The notes: generated by a model from the sequence alone, not told the origin. A stretch of 5,509 bases of DNA from an uncultured Methanofollis sp. (GCF_937919355.1 NZ_CALFSA010000115.1:1-5509); one strand, 5' to 3'. Counted from the stretch's first letter, positions 1 to 5,491 are shown. Program-made: numbers and translations.

Positions 1-3000
1 CCTGCCCGTTCGCGAGGTTCGTCTTTTTGATGTTCATCGTGTAGGCAACGGCGTCCACCTTCAGCCCGTCGCCCGAGGCGGCAAGCCGGAAAGCGCTCTG
101 TGCATCAGTCGACGCCTCCCTGCTGATTGTGGTAAGGATCTCCGCACCCGCCGGAAGTCCGGTCAGGTTTGCCGCAATGGATCCGGCGACCGTTCCCGCA
201 GCCCCTGCATCGAGGTTGAGGGGCTTTGTGTCCAGCCGGATACCGTCAAGGGTACCGTTTACTCTGTTATTCTCTACAGTGGTGTTGCCAGAAGTTCTGA
301 TTGTCAGGGCGAAGGTGTCCTGGTCAATCCTGATCTCCTTGTGGTCATTGGAGACGGTAACGTTCTCACTCGACGCATCGATGGAAACCTCCATCTTGCC
401 GTCGTCACCGCTCTTGATCGTGCATCCCGGAATGTCAAGGACGGCCTTGTCAGTCTTCTGGCCGTCCGGCGAGGCGATTGCCCACCCGAGCACCGAATAC
501 CCGCTCATATCATCGCCGGTAAGAGCGTTGGTCCACGCCACCATCTTCTTCTCGTTCCAGGGGTTTGCACAGTAGGCGTACGCATTGAAGGCAGCGCGGT
601 TCTCAAGGTTCTCAATGGTGTACTCGACCCTGACCGCTCCCCCGTCTGTCAGGCCGGGGATATCACTTCTCGAACCGAGCACACCGGCGTTCAGGTCGAT
701 GAACATGAACCTGAAGGTGTCTTCAGTATCGGTCATGTTCTGCCCGGAGTAGATCGGGTAGTTCGTGTTCCCGCAGGGTTTCCAGATCTGCGGGCCGTAG
801 ACAAAGTCCTTCGCGGTGAAGGTCTCATCCAGCGAGCAGGGATTGTAGGCAATCTCGTCGGCGAGAGGAGCCTTGTTCTCCCGCTCAGGCGACATGTCCG
901 GTGTCCAGGAGTACCCGCTCGCCTTTACATGGACCGTAAGATCCTGTGGGAGGGTCCCGTTCACGGCAAACATCAGGATAATATCGTCATTGTATCCCTT
1001 GCCGCCGGTTTCGGTCACGTAGAATACGCCGGACTGGGCATTCGTGACGGTCGTCTGGCCTGTGGGCATGGCCGGATCGGTGGTGATATGGAGAGCGTTG
1101 AGGCCGCGATTCTCTCCTTCGAACTTCATCCAGTAGGTGTTGTCGTAGTAGTTTTCGTAGTCGTTGAACCTGACTCCGGCGTCATTCGCCACTGTCACAT
1201 GGATGTTGTTGTGGTCGGAGAGGACGCCGCCGACAGGCACCACCGTCACCGCGGCGATACCTTCCATGCCGCCGCTCTCCGCGGTCACATAGGTCCTGCC
1301 CGGGGTGTGGGCAGAGAAGACGCCGCGGTCATCGACGGTCCCGACAGTTGTGTTGCTGCTCGACCAGGCAAAGGAGGCGTCTGCAACCCCCGCACCGGTC
1401 TCGTTGTAGCGGACTGCGGTGAAAGTGTGCATCCGGCCTTCGGTTACCAGAGGTGTGCAGGGGGTGACGGAAACCGAAGAGCGGTCGCTCCCGGTGACAT
1501 ATGCCGCAGAAGGCAGGGCAAGGGGATGGTTCTCGGTGTTCGAGAAGGTGACCGCATAGGAGGTGTCGACGATCCCGTCCCCATCCGCGTCCGTACCTCT
1601 GCAGGTGTCCCAGTAGTTTCCGACAATACCGGTGCAGACCTTTCCATTGTAGAAGTATTCCACCGGAGCGGGGGACTGCCAGACCTGCGCAATGTCGCCG
1701 TAGATGTTGTCTTTATTGTTGATGAAGTCGTTCCGGGTGAATATGTTCGTTTTGGTGCCGACGGGATAGAGAGCATAGTATGAAGAGTTTGCGATACGAT
1801 TCCGTTCAAAGAGATTGCCCTCAACGGCGATGAGACCGATCCCTCTCTGGCATTCCTCAACAACATTGTTGATGAAGGTGTTTTTGTTGGCAGAGTCTAT
1901 ACCGAAGTTTGCGAGATAGAGACCGTACATTGCGCCCGCGATTTCATTTCCGGCCACGGTGTTCCCTGTCGAGGCGCCCTCAAGCCGGATGCCCGTGCCC
2001 ACTGTGGGTACGCGGGATATTATGTTGTCCGCGATTGTGTTGTCCTTCGAGTCTCTCAGACCAATCCCGCTATCACATCCTGTTATGGTGTTGCCTGAAA
2101 TGGTGTTGTTGTTGCAGGCAGTGGGGCTGTAGATCCCGGAGTTGCAGTCTGTTTCCGTATTGTCGGCGATGACGTTAGAACTGGACAGATCCATGTAGAT
2201 GCCGGCATAGGTATTCTGGTTGAACGTATTGCCTGTGACAGTGTTGTTGCTGGAGGTAAACAGTGCAAGACCCCATTTGTTTGATTGCAAAATGTTGTCT
2301 GCAATGGTGCAGTTCCCGACACCGTCGAGTTTGATTGCAGCATTGTTCTTCGCCCCCTCCACGGTGAACCCATCTATGGTTACATGGGGCGCAACGACGG
2401 TGACCACGTCTTCCTGCAGGGTGGGTGCATTGAGAATGGTCCCTTCAGGGCCTTGCTCCGACCTGATCGTCAGGAACTTGTTGACGGTCACGCTCTCTGT
2501 GTAGGTCCCGTTTTTCACGACGATGGTATCATAGTCGTACACGCCGTCCACCGCCGCCTGGATGGTGGTGAAGTCGCCGTTCCCCGACTGATCGACATAC
2601 CAGACCGCCGGGTCATGGGAGGCGGGGATGACGCGGACTGTCGCCGTAGCGTTCACGCCTTTGTCGGATGCCGTGACTATCGTCGTCCCCTCCTTCAGGG
2701 CGGTGAAGGTGCCGTTCTCATCCACCGTACCGACAGTTTCGTTGCTGCGCGTCCAGATGTAGGCGGAGGTCGGCAGTACATTGCCGTACTGGTCGAGGGT
2801 TGTGGCGCTGAATGTGCCGCTCTGGCCTTCCTTCAGTGCGAGCAGCGACGGTGTGATCGTGACCTTTGCCGGCCTGGGGAGGTCGAGTTGGATCTTCTTT
2901 ACGGCAGCATACTGTTCGTAGCCGTCAAAGATGACGATCGGCCAGAATGGGCCCGGACGGATCTCCTTCCCATCGAGTTTGTTTGCGACGACCGGTGCGG

Positions 3001-4861
3001 AGTCCCCATCGAGTCTGTCACTGGTAATGTCGGCGGTGCGCTCCCGTCCATTTTTCTTCGTGTAGGTGATGGTAATCTTGTAGTTCTTTGATGCGAGCGT
3101 CTCGTTCAGCGTTGCCGGGTCGTCGTCGTCGATCATGCCGACCAGCGTGGAGAGAGACGTCCCTTCCCAGAGTTTTCCGGAAGAGTCCGTGCATGACGCC
3201 GGGTGTTCGGTTGAGAGGGTGATGAACCCGGACCTGTTGAGGGTCTCGGTACCGGCGCCGGCGAGCGTGAGGGTCCAATCCGGTGCTGTCTGGACGGTGA
3301 CGTTCACCAAGTCCGAAACTCCACCGACTGCCGTTTTCACAGAGGTTTTGCCCTCGGCCAGAGCCGTAAAGAGGCCGTCCTCATCAACAGTTCCGACGGT
3401 CTCGTTGCTGCTCGTCCACATGAACTTTATCCCGTCCATCTCTACACCTGAGGCATCGACAGCAGTTGCACTGAACTGCACGGTCTCATCTGGATAGAAG
3501 GGCGAGAGGTCACGGGGTTCGAGCGTGATCGAAGCCGGCGGGGGCGTCGTCATCACGCGGGCGATGGTCTCTGCAACGATGTCGCCGTTCGTCGCGGTGA
3601 CTGTCGTCTCACCTTCGGTATGGCCGATAAAGAGTCCTGTGGTGTCGATGGTGCCGACAGTCTCGTTGCTGCTCGACCAGGTGATCGCGGCACCCGGGAT
3701 CGGTCTGCCGTCTGCATCGGAAGCGCTTGCACTGAACTGCAGGGGTCCGTCAATGATGACAAACGGGGACTGCGGGGTGAGGACGATCGAGGCCACGTCA
3801 GGGGTGTCTTCTGTGACAGTAACCTCGGCGGTAGCAGTTGCGTCCCCGCCAGCGATGGTAACGGTTGTCGTCCCCGCAGCCTTTGCGGTGAAGAGGCCCG
3901 TAGTAGCATCGACAGTTCCGGCGGTCTCGTTGCTGCTCGACCAGAGGAGCGATGCACCGGGCATCACCCTGTCGTTCTGGTCATATGCAGTGGCATTGAA
4001 CTGCAGGGTTTCGCCGGTTCCGAGAACCACAGAGGTAGGGGTGAGTGTCAGGGTGGTCACAACACGCGGGATGCCCTGCACCGTATAGCCGCTGCTCCCT
4101 GATTCGATTAACCTGTTCGTCCAAGAGATGCCATCGCCCTGGTTGGAGACCTTGGCGTATCCGTAGACATTGAAGGCCGCAAAAGTCTCCAGGTTCTCGA
4201 AGGTATAATCGACCCTGGCCGCGCCGAGGTCTGTCATATTCGCATTGCCAGGGATTTGCCCGACACCCAGGTCGACGAACATGAGCCTGAAGGTGTTCTC
4301 CGTGTCGCTCATGTCCTGACCATGGAAGATCGGATAATTGTCTGGCTTGGGGGAAGGTCTCCAGATCTGGGGGCCATAGATGAAGTCATCCCTGGTGAAG
4401 GTCTCGTCCACCGCTCCTTCAACATACTCCCTGTCATCAAGAGAACCGGGCGGCCAGCGGTATCCGCTCGACGTGATGTGAACAGCAAAGTCTTCGGGAA
4501 TCGTCCCGTTCACCGCGAGCAGGAGGACGACTTCGTCGTTTGGCCCCTTACCCCCGGTGGTCGTGAGGTAGAAGGTTCCTGACAGATCAGATGAGTTCGT
4601 GACCTGACCATTCCTTTCTTCAGGGTTATTGGTGACGTGCATGGCTTTGGTACCGCCGCCGTCGCACTTGATGAAATAAGTGTCGTTCCCGAAGGTGTCG
4701 AATCGAGCACCTCCGTCGTTTGCGACCTGCACATGGATGTGCCGGTAGTCGGGCAGCGGTTCAGCCGCTGCTGGTATAATCATGACCCCTATCAACAGAA
4801 AGAGGACGACAAGTGTCCCCAGGGTCAAGATTCGTGATCTCTGTTCTTTTTTTTCAACCAT
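1..4861 (-). CDS. Very large secreted multidomain surface protein (BIG2 Ig-like, beta-helix, duplicated module A), C-terminus outside window
   Basis: One reading frame of 1620 codons runs without a stop from the ATG at 4861 to the left edge, so the gene is partial at its 3' end. Frame was checked at several internal codons and stays in register. In order it has a signal peptide (1-33), module A (40-261), three BIG2-like Ig domains (269-524), a sulfite-oxidase-like fold (529-662), a fourth Ig (665-746), a NosD-type beta-helix (751-1117), a fifth Ig (1127-1212), a second module A (1216-1457) and an unfinished C-terminal region. It has many Asn-X-Ser/Thr sequons and no cytoplasmic enzyme motif, as expected for an exported, possibly glycosylated, surface protein. 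The start at 4861 rather than 4867 is chosen because AGGAG lies 8 nt before it. An adhesin, S-layer-associated or carbohydrate-binding role is inference. Existence of the gene is near certain; its function is not. Confidence 0.95.
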   Translation of the reverse strand, partial: MVEKKEQRSRILTLGTLVVLFLLIGVMIIPAAAEPLPDYRHIHVQVANDGGARFDTFGNDTYFIKCDGGGTKAMHVTNNPEERNGQVTNSSDLSGTFYLTTTGGKGPNDEVVLLLAVNGTIPEDFAVHITSSGYRWPPGSLDDREYVEGAVDETFTRDDFIYGPQIWRPSPKPDNYPIFHGQDMSDTENTFRLMFVDLGVGQIPGNANMTDLGAARVDYTFENLETFAAFNVYGYAKVSNQGDGISWTNRLIESGSSGYTVQGIPRVVTTLTLTPTSVVLGTGETLQFNATAYDQNDRVMPGASLLWSSSNETAGTVDATTGLFTAKAAGTTTVTIAGGDATATAEVTVTEDTPDVASIVLTPQSPFVIIDGPLQFSASASDADGRPIPGAAITWSSSNETVGTIDTTGLFIGHTEGETTVTATNGDIVAETIARVMTTPPPASITLEPRDLSPFYPDETVQFSATAVDASGVEMDGIKFMWTSSNETVGTVDEDGLFTALAEGKTSVKTAVGGVSDLVNVTVQTAPDWTLTLAGAGTETLNRSGFITLSTEHPASCTDSSGKLWEGTSLSTLVGMIDDDDPATLNETLASKNYKITITYTKKNGRERTADITSDRLDGDSAPVVANKLDGKEIRPGPFWPIVIFDGYEQYAAVKKIQLDLPRPAKVTITPSLLALKEGQSGTFSATTLDQYGNVLPTSAYIWTRSNETVGTVDENGTFTALKEGTTIVTASDKGVNATATVRVIPASHDPAVWYVDQSGNGDFTTIQAAVDGVYDYDTIVVKNGTYTESVTVNKFLTIRSEQGPEGTILNAPTLQEDVVTVVAPHVTIDGFTVEGAKNNAAIKLDGVGNCTIADNILQSNKWGLALFTSSNNTVTGNTFNQNTYAGIYMDLSSSNVIADNTETDCNSGIYSPTACNNNTISGNTITGCDSGIGLRDSKDNTIADNIISRVPTVGTGIRLEGASTGNTVAGNEIAGAMYGLYLANFGIDSANKNTFINNVVEECQRGIGLIAVEGNLFERNRIANSSYYALYPVGTKTNIFTRNDFINNKDNIYGDIAQVWQSPAPVEYFYNGKVCTGIVGNYWDTCRGTDADGDGIVDTSYAVTFSNTENHPLALPSAAYVTGSDRSSVSVTPCTPLVTEGRMHTFTAVRYNETGAGVADASFAWSSSNTTVGTVDDRGVFSAHTPGRTYVTAESGGMEGIAAVTVVPVGGVLSDHNNIHVTVANDAGVRFNDYENYYDNTYWMKFEGENRGLNALHITTDPAMPTGQTTVTNAQSGVFYVTETGGKGYNDDIILMFAVNGTLPQDLTVHVKASGYSWTPDMSPERENKAPLADEIAYNPCSLDETFTAKDFVYGPQIWKPCGNTNYPIYSGQNMTDTEDTFRFMFIDLNAGVLGSRSDIPGLTDGGAVRVEYTIENLENRAAFNAYAYCANPWNEKKMVAWTNALTGDDMSGYSVLGWAIASPDGQKTDKAVLDIPGCTIKSGDDGKMEVSIDASSENVTVSNDHKEIRIDQDTFALTIRTSGNTTVENNRVNGTLDGIRLDTKPLNLDAGAAGTVAGSIAANLTGLPAGAEILTTISREASTDAQSAFRLAASGDGLKVDAVAYTMNIKKTNLANGQ
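2..490 (-). other. Incomplete C-terminal region of the large surface protein (residues 1458-1620)
   Basis: After module A copy 2 the frame continues with a Lys/Asp-rich beta-type stretch (IPGCTIKSGDDGKMEVSID), then sequon-rich strands (SENVTV, SGNTTVENN). It goes on to a segment reading SIAANLTGLPAGAEILTT, SAFRLAASGDGLKVDAVAY and MNIKKTNL. I recognise the last part as similar to a C-terminal region in other secreted Methanomicrobiales proteins, without a name I can defend. The frame is open at the window edge, so length and anchor are unknown. A membrane or PGF-CTERM-type anchor beyond the edge is plausible inference only. Confidence 0.6.
491..1216 (-). repeat. Module A, copy 2 (residues 1216-1457)
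   Basis: This is the second copy of the module found just after the signal peptide. Matching segments include NNIHVTVANDAGVRFND, SGVFYVTETGGKGYND, LMFAVNGTLPQDL, DETFTAKDFVYGPQIWKP, NYPIYSGQNMTDTEDTFR and AVRVEYTIENLENRAAFN. At DNA level the stretch 782-831 closely resembles 4361-4410. This copy is about 20 residues longer, with an insertion before DETFT. It also has Cys residues in NPCSLDE and KPCGN that copy 1 lacks, compatible with a disulfide clamping the insertion. The divergence suggests an old duplication or separate acquisition rather than a recent copy. Confidence 0.78.
1228..1483 (-). repeat. Fifth BIG2-like Ig domain (residues 1127-1212)
   Basis: The unit runs from SVSVTPCTPLVTEG through HTFTAVRYNETG and the core WSSSNTTVGTVDDRG to a closing VTVVPVGG. 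It follows the same plan as the other four BIG2-like units, with an Asn-Thr-Thr sequon in the core position. It links the beta-helix to the second module A. Cys1133 or thereabouts in the first strand is not found in the other copies. Confidence 0.85.
1511..2611 (-). other. NosD/pectate-lyase-like right-handed beta-helix (residues 751-1117)
   Basis: The domain starts with VWYVDQSGNGDFTTIQAAVD and DTIVVKNGTYTESVTV, the usual opening of secreted beta-helix proteins of the NosD/periplasmic copper-binding and PbH1 type. About eight or nine coils follow, each of roughly 22-24 residues. They centre on Asn-rich turns such as NTVTGNTF, NVIADNT, NTISGNTI, NTIADNII and NTVAGNEIAG, alternating with SGI, AGI or YGL strands. 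The end has GNYWDTCRG, then TDADGDGIVD (residues 1090-1099), a typical calcium-loop-like closure of NosD-family helices. Such helices often bind carbohydrate, but no catalytic residues can be assigned. Cys residues recur through the helix and might form disulfides. Confidence 0.9.
2624..2869 (-). repeat. Fourth BIG2-like Ig domain (residues 665-746)
   Basis: This unit reads AKVTITPSLLALKEGQ at its start, then FSATTLDQYGNVLP. Its core is WTRSNETVGTVDENG, and the closing strand is EGTTIVTASDKGVNATATV. It matches the other BIG2-like units in length and order. It separates the oxidoreductase-like fold from the beta-helix, so it probably acts as a spacer. Its core has Arg where the other copies have Ser, which makes it the most diverged of the five at that spot. 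Confidence 0.85.
2876..3277 (-). other. Domain resembling the oxidoreductase molybdopterin-binding (sulfite-oxidase-like) fold (residues 529-662)
   Basis: The segment begins WTLTLAGAGTETLNRSGF. It continues with a Cys-containing stretch and SGKLWEGTSLSTLVGMID (residues 562-579). It then has a basic strand around YKITITYTKKNGRERTADI, a segment ending VVANKLDGKEI, a WPIVIFDG-like strand and a closing KKIQLDLP. This order (strand, Cys/Trp-Gly segment, Leu-Leu helix, kLdG loop, Pro-rich strand) is what I know from non-catalytic relatives of the SUOX molybdopterin-binding fold in methanogen surface proteins. Cys557 sits 8 residues before Trp565, near where catalytic members carry their molybdenum-ligating Cys. 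No other pterin-binding signature is visible, so an enzyme role is doubtful. The fold assignment is by eye and moderate. Confidence 0.5.
3290..4057 (-). repeat. Three tandem BIG2-like Ig domains (residues 269-350, 357-437, 443-524)
   Basis: Three consecutive units of about 82 residues match the bacterial Ig-like domain group 2 (BIG2) pattern. Each has an opening strand of the type SIxLTP, then LQFSAxAxDADG, then a core WSSSNETVGTVD. A Gly-Leu-Phe-Thr-Ala segment and an EGxTTVTA strand follow. Such domains are typical extended spacers and adhesive units of surface proteins. Each core carries an Asn-Glu-Thr sequon at the same place. The first two share an identical 20-nt block at the Trp-Ser-Ser-Ser-Asn-Glu-Thr core (3924-3943 and 3660-3679). 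The third differs there by one substitution (3399-3418), which implies fairly recent duplication or gene conversion. Confidence 0.88.
4079..4744 (-). repeat. Module A, copy 1 (residues 40-261)
   Basis: This module of about 222 residues directly follows the signal peptide. It opens with a strand like HIHVQVANDGGARFD. Later segments read SGTFYLTTTGGKGPND, LLLAVNGTIPEDF and DETFTRDDFIYGPQIW, and it closes with ARVDYTFENLETFAAFN and SGSSGYTV. The same succession recurs at residues 1216-1457, so this is an internal duplication. I recall similar segments in secreted proteins of Methanomicrobiales but cannot tie them to a named family. A beta-sandwich fold with a ligand-binding or glycan-binding role is a guess based on alternating hydrophobic strands and conserved aromatics. 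This copy has only one Cys in its body, near FIKCDG. Confidence 0.75.
4763..4861 (-). other. Sec-type signal peptide of the large surface protein (residues 1-33)
   Basis: The N-terminus has a charged segment with several Lys, Glu and Arg (residues 3-10). A hydrophobic core of Leu, Val, Ile and Phe follows (residues 11-29), then a small-residue site reading IPAAA before Glu34. This is a standard Sec signal peptide with likely cleavage after Ala33. There is no twin-arginine motif, so export is expected through Sec, unfolded and without a preloaded cofactor. The cleavage site is judged by eye. Confidence 0.85.
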
Positions 4862-4869
4862 TGTCATGT

Positions 4870-4874
4870 CTCCT
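4870..4874 (-). promoter_or_regulatory. Shine-Dalgarno site of the large gene
   Basis: Read on the minus strand this is AGGAG, 8 nt before the ATG at 4861 but only 2 nt before the in-frame ATG at 4867. The spacing decides for 4861 as the start. The alternative would only add Met-Thr to the N-terminus. Confidence 0.75.
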
Positions 4875-4946
4875 GAGAAGAGCAAGAGGAATTAAGCAGG
4901 AATTGGGGCTATTTTTACCCAAAATGATGATTTTAAAGGTTATTTT

Positions 4947-5017
4947 ACAGATTAAGTTTCGGTGGCATGGCCATATAAAAATTTTGAATTCGTGGAGGCA
5001 GTAAAACGGATTAAGTT
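4947..5017. repeat. Pair of 12-bp direct repeats flanking the TATA candidate
   Basis: ACAGATTAAGTT at 4947-4958 and ACGGATTAAGTT at 5006-5017 (plus strand) match at 11 of 12 positions and lie 59 bp apart. One copy is upstream of the TATA candidate at 4974-4981. The other sits about where transcription of the large gene would start. The placement suits binding sites of a regulator, but in AT-rich DNA chance cannot be excluded. Confidence 0.4.
4970..4990 (-). promoter_or_regulatory. Archaeal TATA-box/BRE candidate for the large gene
   Basis: On the minus strand the sequence is AATTCAAAATTTTTATATGG, with a TATA-like core TTTTTATA at 4974-4981 and an A-rich BRE-like stretch just upstream. An archaeal start about 25 bp downstream would fall near 4950 and give a 5' leader of roughly 90 nt. 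The whole 4868-5050 stretch is much more AT-rich than the gene. The call rests on consensus alone. Confidence 0.5.
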
Positions 5018-5048
5018 AACATGGTATAAAATCCCGGAATAACGGGCA

Positions 5049-5217
5049 ATGGTAACAAAAAAGGAAGTAATGGAGTTATTTTATCTTCCTGATGAGGATG
5101 AGGAGAGCGAAAGCGACGAGGGGGAGCGCCCGGAAAACAGATGACTATTACCCCAAAGAGACCATCATGCCCACGGTGATCACGCTGTACGAGAAGCACA
5201 AAGGTGAGAGAACATGA
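5049..5217 (+). pseudogene. Doubtful small plus-strand gene, possibly frameshifted
   Basis: A frame from ATG 5049 encodes 31 residues, MVTKKEVMELFYLPDED followed by an acidic Glu/Ser/Asp tail, and stops at 5142-5144. A second frame, shifted by +1 and open from ATG 5092, continues past that stop with DDYYPKETIMPTVITLYEKH and stops at 5215-5217. The second part has mostly C or G in third positions (about 19 of 24 codons), like real coding sequence here. Read together they could be one protein of about 56 residues broken by a frameshift, or two overlapping small ORFs. No convincing Shine-Dalgarno precedes 5049; a TATAAAAT at 5025-5032 could be a promoter. I do not recognise the product. Confidence 0.25.
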
Positions 5218-5457
5218 ATCGACACATGAAGGATTCCCTTCACGTCGAAAATGGGACAACTACTTCTCCGATCGGAGAACACAATCGAAATTGACACGAT
5301 CCGATCAGGGGAGCAGGGGAAGGAGGGTGAGAACCCAAACCTGAATGTGGCAATGCAGTGCAGAAGGTATGCCCCCGGCCGGAATGCTGCTGATCTCGTT
5401 CCGACCGATGGGCCATGGAGTGCCTGCTCCCGATCGTGTGTGGCCCCGGTGTTTACA
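5218..5457. other. Stretch without a recognisable gene
   Basis: A short frame of 26 codons begins at ATG 5214, overlapping the preceding stop as ATGA, and ends at 5294. A 72-codon plus-strand frame spans 5251-5469 (it starts MGQLLLRSENTIEIDT). Neither shows a motif, a clear ribosome binding site or consistent codon bias, and I recognise neither. The stretch could be intergenic or a decayed gene. Its only clear structure is the 16-bp palindrome at 5264-5279. Confidence 0.5.
5264..5279. promoter_or_regulatory. Perfect 16-bp palindrome, operator-like
   Basis: TTCTCCGATCGGAGAA is fully self-complementary with no spacer. Such a site would suit a dimeric regulator or a palindromic methylation or restriction target. 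No adjacent gene is clear, so its role is unknown. Confidence 0.35.
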
Positions 5458-5491
5458 TTTGTTGATTAACAGTCCATGTTAATCAAACAAA
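5458..5491. repeat. Inverted repeat with 7-nt loop
   Basis: TTGATTAAC (5462-5470) and GTTAATCAA (5478-5486) form a perfect 9-bp stem around the loop AGTCCAT. Allowing one bulged A at 5487, the stem extends by four more pairs (5458-5461 with 5488-5491). It is AT-rich, lies just before another AT-rich run at the right edge, and could be an operator, a transcript hairpin or a terminator of a gene beyond the window. Confidence 0.5.

Noticed and set aside
341..1783. A 480-codon plus-strand open frame and other long plus-strand frames between 129 and 4837
   Set aside because: They lie antisense to the continuous, domain-bearing minus-strand gene, and their products show no recognisable domain. The strong GC bias at third positions of the real gene removes stops from the opposite strand.
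3118..3132. Short GTC trinucleotide run
   Set aside because: It simply codes four consecutive Asp in the oxidoreductase-like domain and is too short to count as a meaningful repeat tract.
1444..3957. Minus-strand open frames at 1444-1866, 2083-2373, 3018-3278 and 3553-3957
   Set aside because: They are in other frames inside the large gene and give low-complexity Ser/Pro/Arg/Thr-rich products without motifs.
1228..4057. A CRISPR array or nucleotide repeat array suggested by recurring TCGTTGCTGCTCG
   Set aside because: The recurrences are spaced about 260 bp or more, are in frame, and encode the conserved WSSSNET core of Ig domains.
1..4861. A possible internal frameshift splitting the large gene
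   Set aside because: Codon phase computed at residues 40, 307, 395, 482, 529, 703, 1090, 1216 and at the left edge agrees with a single frame, and no stop was met.
4862..4867. ATG at 4867 as the start of the large gene
   Set aside because: It is in frame, but AGGAG would be only 2 nt away. The ATG at 4861 has an 8-nt spacing.
5011..5259. An 82-codon minus-strand frame
   Set aside because: It is antisense to the acidic small plus-strand ORF, its Pro/Leu/Phe-rich product resembles the complement of Glu/Asp codons, and no ribosome binding site is clear.
5294..5439. Inverted match ACACGATC (5294-5301) and GATCGTGT (5432-5439)
   Set aside because: Eight bases separated by about 130 bp are easily expected by chance and show no supporting structure.
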